From Dehalococcoidales bacterium (lineage in GTDB: Bacteria; Chloroflexota; Dehalococcoidia; Dehalococcoidales; GCA-2688105), in contig DAOWJS010000029.1 in NCBI GenBank assembly GCA_030640255.1, forward strand, positions 1-10,140: a DNA stretch of 10,140 nucleotides, read 5' to 3'. Each line of letters opens with the position of its first letter. Positions within the stretch are counted from its first letter, which is position 1. Shown piece by piece: positions 1-5,350 of the stretch. A program made the position numbers and the translations under genes. Under the pieces are notes generated by a model, which had not been told where the DNA came from, ran no database searches, and saw only the letters and a list, made by a program, of their open reading frames with translations.

Positions 1-68
1 CATAGCTCAGTTGGTAGAGCACGTTCTTGGTAAGAACGGGGTCACCAGTTCGAGTCTGGTTGTGGGCT
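1..68 (+). tRNA. thrT: tRNA-Thr (anticodon GGT), 5' end cut by window edge
   Basis: The anticodon arm is a 5-bp stem (22-26 with 34-38) closing a 7-base loop whose central bases 29-31 are GGT, which reads ACC/ACT threonine codons. The T arm is 44-48 paired with 56-60 around a TTCGAGT loop. The 3' acceptor strand is 61-67 with T68 as discriminator. The matching 5' acceptor strand should be GCCCACA, so the window begins about five bases inside the gene. CCA is not encoded; TCGG follows. The tRNA lies 19 bases before tuf on the same strand, so they are probably co-transcribed. This resembles the known thrT-tufB linkage of E. coli. Confidence 0.93.
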
Positions 69-87
69 CGGAATAAAGGGGGTTATA

Positions 88-1290
88 ATGGCTAAAAAGA
101 AATTTGAGCGAACCAAGCCACATTGCAATGTGGGCACCATCGGTCATGTTGACCATGCGAAAACAACGTTAACTTCGGCTATGACCTGGGTGTTATCCAA
201 ACAGGGACCTACGGCATTTCGCGAGTTTGACAGTATTGATAATGCCCCTGAAGAGAAGGCGCGGGGGTTGACCATTGCTATTGCTCATATTGAGTATGAG
301 ACTGATAAGCGGCATTATGCTCATATAGATTGTCCCGGTCATGCTGACTACATTAAGAATATGATAACCGGGGCTGCCCAGATGGATGGGGCTATCCTGG
401 TGGTAAGTGCCCCTGATGGTCCCATGCCTCAGACTAGGGAACATCTTTTGTTAGCCCGCCAGGTGGAGGTTCCAGCTATTGTAGTTTGTCTTAACAAGAT
501 AGATGCGCTGGAGGACGAAGAGCTGCTGGAGCTGGTGGAGCTGGAGATGAGGGAGTTGCTTAATAAATACGAGTTCCCCGGTGATGAGATACCCATAGTG
601 AGGGTGAGTGCGCTTAAAGCTCTCGAGTGTGGCTGTGGTAAGCGGGATTGTCCGTGGTGTGGTGGCATCTGGAAGCTATTGGATGTGGTAGATAGCTATA
701 TTCCTATTCCGGTGCGACCTAAAGACCAACCCTTCTTGATGTCGGTAGAGGATGTTTTTAGCATTAAGGGTCGGGGTACGGTGCCTACGGGAAGAGTTGA
801 GCGTGGTGTAATTAGGCCCGGGGATGAGATTGAGCTAGTCGGCTTACACCATGAGCCCCGGAAGACAGTGGCTACCAGCCTGGAGATGTTTCATAAGACT
901 CTGGATGAAGTTGAGCCTGGGGATGCGGTGGGCATTCTGCTGAGGGGCATAGACCGCGATGAGGTAGAGCGAGGTCAGGTATTGGCGGCACCGGGCTCGA
1001 TTAAGCCACATACCTATGCTGAGGCTGAGGTATATGTTTTGAGTAAGGAGGAAGGGGGCAGGCATACTCCCTTCTTTAACGGTTATAAGCCCCAATTTTA
1101 CATCAGGACTACCGATGTTACCGGAACCGTTGAGCTACCGGAAGGGGTGGAGATGGTTATGCCCGGTGATAATGTGAGAATGAAGATAAAGCTCATTTAT
1201 CCGGTAGCCCTGGAGAAGGGCTTGCGTTTTGCGATTAGGGAGGGGGGTAAAACGGTAGGCGCCGGAACCTTTAGCCGAATTATAGAGTAG
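88..1290 (+). CDS. tuf: Elongation factor Tu with altered P-loop and Cys-rich insertion
   Basis: EF-Tu is the GTPase that delivers aminoacyl-tRNA to the ribosomal A site. The 400-residue protein has all three domains. G-domain motifs are the P-loop at 19-26, switch I Thr62 in RGLT, DCPGH at 81-85, NKID at 136-139 and SALK at 174-177. Domains 2 and 3 follow from about residue 215, with FSIKGRGTV and a canonical C-terminal REGGKTVGAG. The start ATG has a purine-rich AAAGGGGG upstream. Two oddities: the P-loop reads GHVDHAKT instead of the near-invariant GHVDHGKT (Ala24, codon GCG at 157-159), and residues 181-191 form a C-x-C-x4-C-x2-C insertion after the SALK helix. The gene heads the ribosomal protein operon and is followed two bases later by rpmG. 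Family assignment is certain; normal GTP binding is not. Confidence 0.98.
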   Translation: MAKKKFERTKPHCNVGTIGHVDHAKTTLTSAMTWVLSKQGPTAFREFDSIDNAPEEKARGLTIAIAHIEYETDKRHYAHIDCPGHADYIKNMITGAAQMDGAILVVSAPDGPMPQTREHLLLARQVEVPAIVVCLNKIDALEDEELLELVELEMRELLNKYEFPGDEIPIVRVSALKALECGCGKRDCPWCGGIWKLLDVVDSYIPIPVRPKDQPFLMSVEDVFSIKGRGTVPTGRVERGVIRPGDEIELVGLHHEPRKTVATSLEMFHKTLDEVEPGDAVGILLRGIDRDEVERGQVLAAPGSIKPHTYAEAEVYVLSKEEGGRHTPFFNGYKPQFYIRTTDVTGTVELPEGVEMVMPGDNVRMKIKLIYPVALEKGLRFAIREGGKTVGAGTFSRIIE

Positions 1291-1292
1291 AT

Positions 1293-1460
1293 ATGGCGAG
1301 AAAGGCTGAAGCCAGGATTATTATTCACCTTGCCTGTACTGAGTGCAAGGAGAGAACATATACTACTACTAAGAACAAAAAGAATGACCCCCAACGGTTA
1401 GAGCTTAGAAAATATTGCCCACGTTGCCGTGCTCATACACTCCATAGAGAGGTAAAATAG
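1293..1460 (+). CDS. rpmG: Ribosomal protein L33 (bL33), zinc-ribbon form
   Basis: This 55-residue protein of the large ribosomal subunit begins with ATG two bases after the tuf stop, which suggests translational coupling; no strong Shine-Dalgarno is visible. The sequence opens MARKAEARI and contains ACTECKERTY near residues 14-23. It has two CxxC pairs (Cys15/18 and Cys42/45), the zinc-binding form of L33. The end, HTLHREVK, is typical of bL33, as are the length and the placement between tuf and secE. Confidence 0.95.
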   Translation: MARKAEARIIIHLACTECKERTYTTTKNKKNDPQRLELRKYCPRCRAHTLHREVK

Positions 1461-1496
1461 AGCTACAAGACTGGGAAGTGGGGGAAGGGTCCTTCT

Positions 1497-1715
1497 GTGG
1501 CACACCGTACTGATATTATCAAGCGAGGTAGTTCAAGATTTAAGTTTATTGGCGAGACTATAGCCGAATTAAAGAAGGTAGTCTGGCTCAGTAGACGAGA
1601 GGCTATTTATCTAACCGGTCTAGTGCTGATGGCGGCTATTGCGGCTGGTCTATTTCTGGGGGCGTTTGATTATGGTTTTGCTGAACTTGTCAATAAACTT
1701 TTTTTGGGTGGATAA
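1497..1715 (+). CDS. secE: Preprotein translocase subunit SecE
   Basis: SecE clamps SecY in the SecYEG protein-export channel of the cytoplasmic membrane. This is the short, single-helix form of 72 residues. An amphipathic cytoplasmic segment (about 19-36) carries the family signature ELKKVVWLSRREA. One hydrophobic transmembrane helix (about 40-60) and a short tail follow. The usual Trp-Pro of the signature is Trp-Leu here. The start is GTG at 1497, with a GGGGAAGGG Shine-Dalgarno seven or so bases upstream. Its place between rpmG and nusG is the conserved bacterial order and supports the call. Confidence 0.93.
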   Translation: MAHRTDIIKRGSSRFKFIGETIAELKKVVWLSRREAIYLTGLVLMAAIAAGLFLGAFDYGFAELVNKLFLGG

Positions 1716-1748
1716 TTGAGCTGAAACATTATCCGGGCGAGGTGATTG

Positions 1749-2282
1749 GTGGAAGAGAACAAAAAGCAGTGGTTTGTGATTCATACCTACTCTGGGTATG
1801 AAGACCGAGTTAAGAAGAATTTAGAGCAACGCGTTAAGGCCATGGATTCTGTAGATGAGGTCTTTGAAGTAACTGTGCCTACTGAGGAAGAGATTGAGGT
1901 TAAAAATGGCCAGCGGCGTACGGTGACTAAGAAGATATTGGCCGGTTATGTCCTGGTTCAGATGAAGATGAGCGACCAGAGCTGGAATGTAGTGCGTAAT
2001 ACCCCTGGTGTCACCGGCTTTGTTGGTACCGGAAACAAGCCTATTCCATTGCGGGAGGAGGAAGTTGACCGGATTTTGAGGCAGATGGCAGCTGAGGCGC
2101 CAAAGGTTAAGATTGGCTTTCGGAAGGGACAGAGTATACGGGTGACTGATGGTCCGTTTATTGATTTTGTCGGGGTAGTGGATGATATAAGCCCGGCGAA
2201 GGGTAAAGTTAAGGTGCTTCTGTCTCTTTTTGGACGTGAGACACCGGTGGAGCTTGACTTCTTACAGGTGGAGAAGTTGTGA
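1749..2282 (+). CDS. nusG: Transcription termination/antitermination factor NusG
   Basis: NusG binds RNA polymerase and affects pausing, Rho-dependent termination and coupling to the ribosome. With the GTG start it has 177 residues. The NGN domain (about 7-110) contains QWFVIHTYSGYE, ILAGYVLV and NTPGVTGFVG. The C-terminal KOW domain (about 124-177) contains FRKGQSIRVTDGPF and ends FGRETPVELDFLQVEKL, the standard NusG ending. A TTG three bases upstream (1746) is an alternative start adding one residue. GTG at 1749 is preferred because the GAGGTGA Shine-Dalgarno (1739-1745) directly abuts the TTG. The gene sits 33 bases after secE. Confidence 0.96.
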   Translation: MEENKKQWFVIHTYSGYEDRVKKNLEQRVKAMDSVDEVFEVTVPTEEEIEVKNGQRRTVTKKILAGYVLVQMKMSDQSWNVVRNTPGVTGFVGTGNKPIPLREEEVDRILRQMAAEAPKVKIGFRKGQSIRVTDGPFIDFVGVVDDISPAKGKVKVLLSLFGRETPVELDFLQVEKL

Positions 2283-2314
2283 ACCGGGTTAGGTTTTCTG
2301 GTTAGGAGATATAG

Positions 2315-2737
2315 GTGGCGAAGAAGATTAAGGCGGTGATTAAACTACAGATTCCAGCCGGCCAGGCAAATCCAGCCCCTCCCGTGGGACCGGCTTTAGG
2401 TCAGCACGGGGTTAATATTATGGCCTTTTGTAAGGAGTATAATGAGCGTACTTCTAACCAGGCTGGGTCTATCGTTCCCGTTGAAATCACCGTCTTTAAT
2501 GATAACTCATTTACTTTTATTACCAAAACACCGCCAACGGCAGATTTATTGAAGAAGGCGTTAGGTGTGGAAAAGGGAGCTGGTACTGCTGGTCTGGAAA
2601 AAGTGGGGACGTTATCCCGGGATAAAATTCGTGAAATAGCTCAGCTTAAGGCTGAGGACCTAAATGCTACTAGTATTGAGGGGGCGGAGCGAATTATTGC
2701 CGGCACCGCCCGAAGTATGGGAATTGAAATAGAGTAG
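2315..2737 (+). CDS. rplK: Ribosomal protein L11 (uL11)
   Basis: L11 forms the base of the ribosomal GTPase-associated centre with L10 and L12 on 23S rRNA. The 140 residues match the usual length of about 141. The N-terminal domain has the proline-rich NPAPPVGPALGQHG stretch (about 19-32). The C-terminal rRNA-binding domain includes a GAGTAGLEKVG region and ends with ERIIAGTARSMGIEI. The start is GTG, with TTAGGAGA about seven bases upstream. rplA follows after five bases. Confidence 0.98.
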   Translation: MAKKIKAVIKLQIPAGQANPAPPVGPALGQHGVNIMAFCKEYNERTSNQAGSIVPVEITVFNDNSFTFITKTPPTADLLKKALGVEKGAGTAGLEKVGTLSRDKIREIAQLKAEDLNATSIEGAERIIAGTARSMGIEIE

Positions 2738-2742
2738 ACGCA

Positions 2743-3456
2743 ATGGCAAGGCGCGGTAAAAACTATCAAGAAGCGGTTAAACTGCTGGACAGAACCAAGG
2801 CTTATGAGCCACAGGAGGCTATTGAGCTGGCTAAGAAGACGGCTCATGCCCGGTTTGATGAGACTGTTGAGCTTCACCTTCGGATGGGTGTTGACCCCCG
2901 GAATGCCAGTCAGCAGGTGCGCGGTGTTGTCCTTCTACCCTACGGGTTGGGGAGAAAGGTGCGCATTTTAGTTTTTGCCCAGGGTGAGGCGGAGAAAATT
3001 GCTAGAGAGGCTGGAGCCGATTTTGTTGGTGGCGATGAGTTGATTAAGAAGATTGAGGCTGGCTGGTTAGATTTTGACACGGCTATGGCTACCCCTGACA
3101 TGATGGGTAAGGTGGGTAAGCTGGGGAAAATTTTGGGGAGGCGGGGATTGATGCCTAACCCTAAGTCAGGGACGGTGTCATCTGCCGATGACCTGCCCAG
3201 GATAATTGAAGATGCCCGTAAAGGTCGGGTGGAATTTAAGCTGGACAGGACATCTATCATTCATGTGCCATTGGGTAAGGTTAGTTTTGACGGCGATAGG
3301 TTGATGGGTAACCTGGCGGCGGTGATAGAGGCGGTAGTCAAGGCTAAACCCAGCGGGGCTAAGGGTCAGTATGTTAAGACTGCCTCGTTGGCTACCAGTA
3401 TGGGTCCGGGTATAAAACTTGACCTCAAACCAACCCTTTCTTTAAGTTCCAGTTGA
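2743..3456 (+). CDS. rplA: Ribosomal protein L1 (uL1)
   Basis: L1 is the mobile stalk protein near the ribosomal exit site and in many bacteria represses its own operon. The 237-residue protein is slightly longer than usual (about 230), with a short serine-rich tail. Signature segments include GRRGLMPNPKSGTV (about 141-154) and LDRTSIIHVPLGKVSF (about 184-199), plus a C-terminal ASLATSMGPGIKLD. The start is ATG five bases after rplK with a weak ribosome site, so translation is probably coupled. It is followed by the 190-base gap that holds the L10-type leader. Confidence 0.98.
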   Translation: MARRGKNYQEAVKLLDRTKAYEPQEAIELAKKTAHARFDETVELHLRMGVDPRNASQQVRGVVLLPYGLGRKVRILVFAQGEAEKIAREAGADFVGGDELIKKIEAGWLDFDTAMATPDMMGKVGKLGKILGRRGLMPNPKSGTVSSADDLPRIIEDARKGRVEFKLDRTSIIHVPLGKVSFDGDRLMGNLAAVIEAVVKAKPSGAKGQYVKTASLATSMGPGIKLDLKPTLSLSSS

Positions 3457-3480
3457 TAATTGGGGAAGGTTGATTAATAA
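3453..3480 (+). promoter_or_regulatory. Possible promoter for the rplJ leader
   Basis: TTGATA (3453-3458), 16 bases, then TAATAA (3475-3480) would start RNA near 3487-3490, just at the conserved leader segment. The region is AT-rich, so chance matches are easy. The rplJL leader may equally be transcribed from upstream. Confidence 0.3.
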
Positions 3481-3490
3481 TTTAATAATT

Positions 3491-3606
3491 TCCTGAGACA
3501 GCAGGTGCTGATTAAGGCTTAAATTAATGTGCCTACCGAGGAAAAAGGCTTTACTTAACCGGATTTGGTGGAGTCCTTGTGTGGTCGGCACAAGGACTTA
3601 TTTTTT
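3491..3606 (+). ncRNA. L10-type ribosomal protein leader
   Basis: This untranslated stretch upstream of rplJ resembles the L10 leaders bound by the L10(L12)4 complex to repress rplJL. It begins GAGACAGCAGGTGCTG and has a small hairpin (ATTAA 3511-3515 with TTAAT 3524-3528). GCCTACCGAGG follows, with GGT 3504-3506 able to pair with ACC 3535-3537 and GC 3507-3508 with GC 3531-3532, a bulged helix like the known L10 site. It ends in an intrinsic terminator (3571-3606), so control is probably transcriptional attenuation. AAGGCT at 3545-3550 could pair with AGTCCTT at 3572-3578 (one bulged T) as an anti-terminator. The match to the leader family is from memory; the pairings are seen directly. Confidence 0.75.
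3571..3606 (+). terminator. Intrinsic terminator/attenuator before rplJ
   Basis: A perfect 10-bp stem pairs AGTCCTTGTG (3572-3581) with CACAAGGACT (3589-3598) around a 7-base TGGTCGG loop. It is extended by a G-T pair and followed by a T-rich tract to 3606. It lies inside the rplA-rplJ gap, upstream of two essential genes, so it should be a conditional attenuator rather than an operon end. Confidence 0.88.
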
Positions 3607-3646
3607 AACCAGATGTTCAGCGGTGATAGTTAGGAGGTAATGAAGG

Positions 3647-4171
3647 ATGCCTAGAGAAAAGAAGGTGCAAACTATTGATAGGCTACAGGAGGGCTTTGCT
3701 AAATGTAGCATTGGTATTTTAACTGACTATCGGGGACTATCAACTCCTGAGATGACTATTTTACGCAGCGGCTTGAGGGAGTTAGGGGTTGAGTATAAAG
3801 TGGTGAAGAATACGCTGGCTCGGTTGGCTGCGGAAAGGGCAGGCAGGAATGATTTGGTCAGTGTCTTTGAGGGTCCGGTAGCTATCGCTTTTGGCTATGG
3901 TGATATAGCTGAGCCGGCCAGAGCTTTGACTGACTACATCAACACCTCAAAAGCGAGTCTAAGTATTAAGGGGGGCTTTCTCAGTGATAGATTACTTACT
4001 TCAGAGGAGGTGAAGACCCTTTCCACATTGCCATCAAGGGAGATATTACTAGCTAAGGTTGTGGGTGGGATGCAAAGTCCTATTACGGCGTTAGTTAGTT
4101 GTCTGGCAACTCCTATAAGAGGAGTTATAGGGGTGCTACAGGCTAGAATTCAACAATTGGAGGGAGAATAG
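3647..4171 (+). CDS. rplJ: Ribosomal protein L10 (uL10)
   Basis: L10 anchors the L12 dimers of the ribosomal stalk to 23S rRNA and L11. The 174 residues match family length. The N-terminal rRNA-binding domain has TDYRGLSTPEM (about 26-36) and EYKVVKNTLARLA (about 49-61). The C-terminal helix that docks L12 ends IRGVIGVLQARIQQLEGE. ATG 3647 is chosen because TAGGAGGT (3631-3638) sits eight bases upstream. Another ATG at 3640 is too close to that site and opens only a four-codon frame. The gene follows its presumed autoregulatory leader and precedes rplL by one base. Confidence 0.98.
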   Translation: MPREKKVQTIDRLQEGFAKCSIGILTDYRGLSTPEMTILRSGLRELGVEYKVVKNTLARLAAERAGRNDLVSVFEGPVAIAFGYGDIAEPARALTDYINTSKASLSIKGGFLSDRLLTSEEVKTLSTLPSREILLAKVVGGMQSPITALVSCLATPIRGVIGVLQARIQQLEGE

Positions 4172-4172
4172 G

Positions 4173-4697
4173 ATGTCAGAAAAAGAAGTAGAAGCGGGAC
4201 AAGAGACCGTTGCGGAGAAAGTAGAGGGTGAACAGCCGCCATCTACCGAAAAAGAAGTAAAAAAGCCCAAGACAGCCAAAACAGCCGTCAGTGAGCGGAA
4301 AGCCACTGCTAAGGTTGAGCCGAAGTCAAAAGCCATCAAGGACATAATGGCTACTATAAAGAATATGACCGTGCTTGAACTGGCAGAGTTAGTAAAGGCT
4401 TTGGAGGCTGAATTTGGTGTTAGTGCCGCTGCCCCAGTGGCGGTAGCGGCTCCGATGCCAGCCGAGGCCCCGGCGGCTGAGGAGAAGACGGAGTTTAGTG
4501 TGATTCTTAAGGATATAGGGGCTAATAAGATTAGTGTGATTAAGGCGGTGCGAGAGGTGACAACATTAGGACTGAAGGAGTCTAAGGACTTGGTGGAGAG
4601 TGCCCCCAAACCGGTAAAGGAGGGGGTTGGTAAGGACGAGGCAGCGGCTATAAAACAGAAATTGGAGACCGCTGGAGCTACCGCTGAGATTAAATAA
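4173..4697 (+). CDS. rplL: Ribosomal protein L7/L12 (bL12) with long N-terminal extension
   Basis: L12 dimers form the flexible stalk that recruits translation GTPases such as EF-Tu. The canonical parts are present: an N-terminal dimerisation domain around IKNMTVLELAELVKALE (62-78), an Ala/Pro hinge (about 84-104), and a C-terminal domain (105-174) with EIGANKI-like DIGANKI and GLKESKDLVESAPKPVKEGV. The protein has 174 residues where about 120-130 is usual. The excess is residues 1 to about 50, rich in Glu, Lys, Ala and Thr, low in complexity and probably disordered. The long start is well supported: GGAGGGAGAA lies just upstream of ATG 4173, one base past the rplJ stop. An internal ATG (4347, Met59) has AAGGA four bases before it. 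A product from there would lack the first part of the dimerisation domain, so it is less likely. Confidence 0.97.
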   Translation: MSEKEVEAGQETVAEKVEGEQPPSTEKEVKKPKTAKTAVSERKATAKVEPKSKAIKDIMATIKNMTVLELAELVKALEAEFGVSAAAPVAVAAPMPAEAPAAEEKTEFSVILKDIGANKISVIKAVREVTTLGLKESKDLVESAPKPVKEGVGKDEAAAIKQKLETAGATAEIK

Positions 4698-4703
4698 ATC
4701 TGG

Positions 4704-4731
4704 TTGAAAATAGCTGAAAATAGGTTATAAT
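4704..4731 (+). promoter_or_regulatory. Sigma70-type promoter for the small membrane protein gene
   Basis: TTGAAA (4704-4709), 16 bases, then a perfect TATAAT (4726-4731), all within the 65 bases between the rplL stop and the next gene. The predicted RNA start is near 4738, about 25 bases before the ATG at 4763. No clear terminator hairpin was seen between rplL and this promoter, so readthrough from the ribosomal operon is possible. Confidence 0.7.
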
Positions 4732-4762
4732 TAAAATAGACTCCGGTTTGTAGGGGTGGGGC

Positions 4763-5020
4763 ATGCCTTATGATGATTGGTTGATGCTGATGGGTATGGG
4801 TGGTTTATTTATCCTTCTTGGTCTGGCCGGGATTATCTGGGGCAAGAGTGAGGAGAGGGGTTACTATGGTTCCCTGACTACAAAACATGATGTAAGGGAA
4901 TTTCTGGAGCATTCGCCAGGGCGTCCCGAGCCTGGGGCGTTAAAGATAGGCGGTTGGATATTCATTACCCTTGGCTTAGTTATGCTAGCCGGGGGTGGCG
5001 CCCTCTGGCTCTGGGGTTAA
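4763..5020 (+). CDS. Small two-helix membrane protein, unknown function
   Basis: I do not recognise the family. The 85 residues contain two hydrophobic segments. The first (about 6-27) is rich in Met and Gly (GMGGLFILLGLAGIIWG). The second is about 61-84 (GGWIFITLGLVMLAGGGALW). They are joined by a charged loop of about 33 residues with Lys/Glu/Arg and Pro, so both ends should lie on the same side of the membrane. Frequent glycines in both helices suggest close helix packing. No catalytic motif is visible. The ATG has a TAGGGGTGGGG ribosome site and its own promoter. It occupies the place where rpoB usually follows rplL, and ends 11 bases from a convergent gene. Confidence 0.8.
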   Translation: MPYDDWLMLMGMGGLFILLGLAGIIWGKSEERGYYGSLTTKHDVREFLEHSPGRPEPGALKIGGWIFITLGLVMLAGGGALWLWG

Positions 5021-5031
5021 GAGGTTACTGC

Positions 5032-5286
5032 TTATCTTCCATACTTCAGCTTGGCATACAGAAGCCCGACGATAAGGGCTATAGAAGCTGCGTTCCAAAG
5101 GATGACCGGGGCGAGTCCAAAAGCAAGCCCGTAAGCTAACCAAAAGACGACGCCTAATAAGAGCAAAATGGTAAACAGCAGACTTATCTCATGGGCACTC
5201 CTAAGTTTGAAGACACGAAGCACCTGGGGAATCAGACTGCAGGTTACAAGTGCTCCACCGACAAAACCCAGGGATTCTAGAAGCAC
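5032..5286 (-). CDS. SemiSWEET / PQ-loop family transporter
   Basis: SemiSWEETs are half-size sugar transporters of three membrane helices that work as dimers. The protein has a first helix ending in a PQ motif (SLIPQVLRVFKLRSAHEIS, Pro20-Gln21), a second helix (about 36-54), and a third with the conserved Trp-Asn (LWNAAS, Trp64-Asn65). The 84 residues match the family length. The start is set at GTG 5286 because GGAGGT lies seven bases upstream. A GTG at 5295 in the same frame overlaps that ribosome site and would add three residues. The gene lies 64 bases after the comM stop and is probably in its transcript. The transported substrate cannot be read from sequence; sugars are the family expectation. 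Confidence 0.85.
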   Translation of the reverse strand: MLLESLGFVGGALVTCSLIPQVLRVFKLRSAHEISLLFTILLLLGVVFWLAYGLAFGLAPVILWNAASIALIVGLLYAKLKYGR

Positions 5287-5350
5287 GGTCGGCACCTCCG
5301 TTTGAGTTTATTTCGCTCCACTATAGCCCCGGTAGTAAATGTTATTCCTC

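Noticed and set aside
3640..3654. ATG at 3640 right after a strong Shine-Dalgarno
   Set aside because: It is one base from TAGGAGGT, too close for initiation, and reads only four codons before a stop. The in-frame rplJ ATG at 3647 has ideal spacing.
4136..4609. 157-codon open frame on the - strand
   Set aside because: It is antisense to rplJ/rplL, with low-complexity Ser/Ala translation. It is a shadow of the rplL coding strand.
4954..5139. 61-codon + strand frame overlapping the small membrane gene
   Set aside because: It overlaps two better supported genes in other frames and has no ribosome site or recognisable features.
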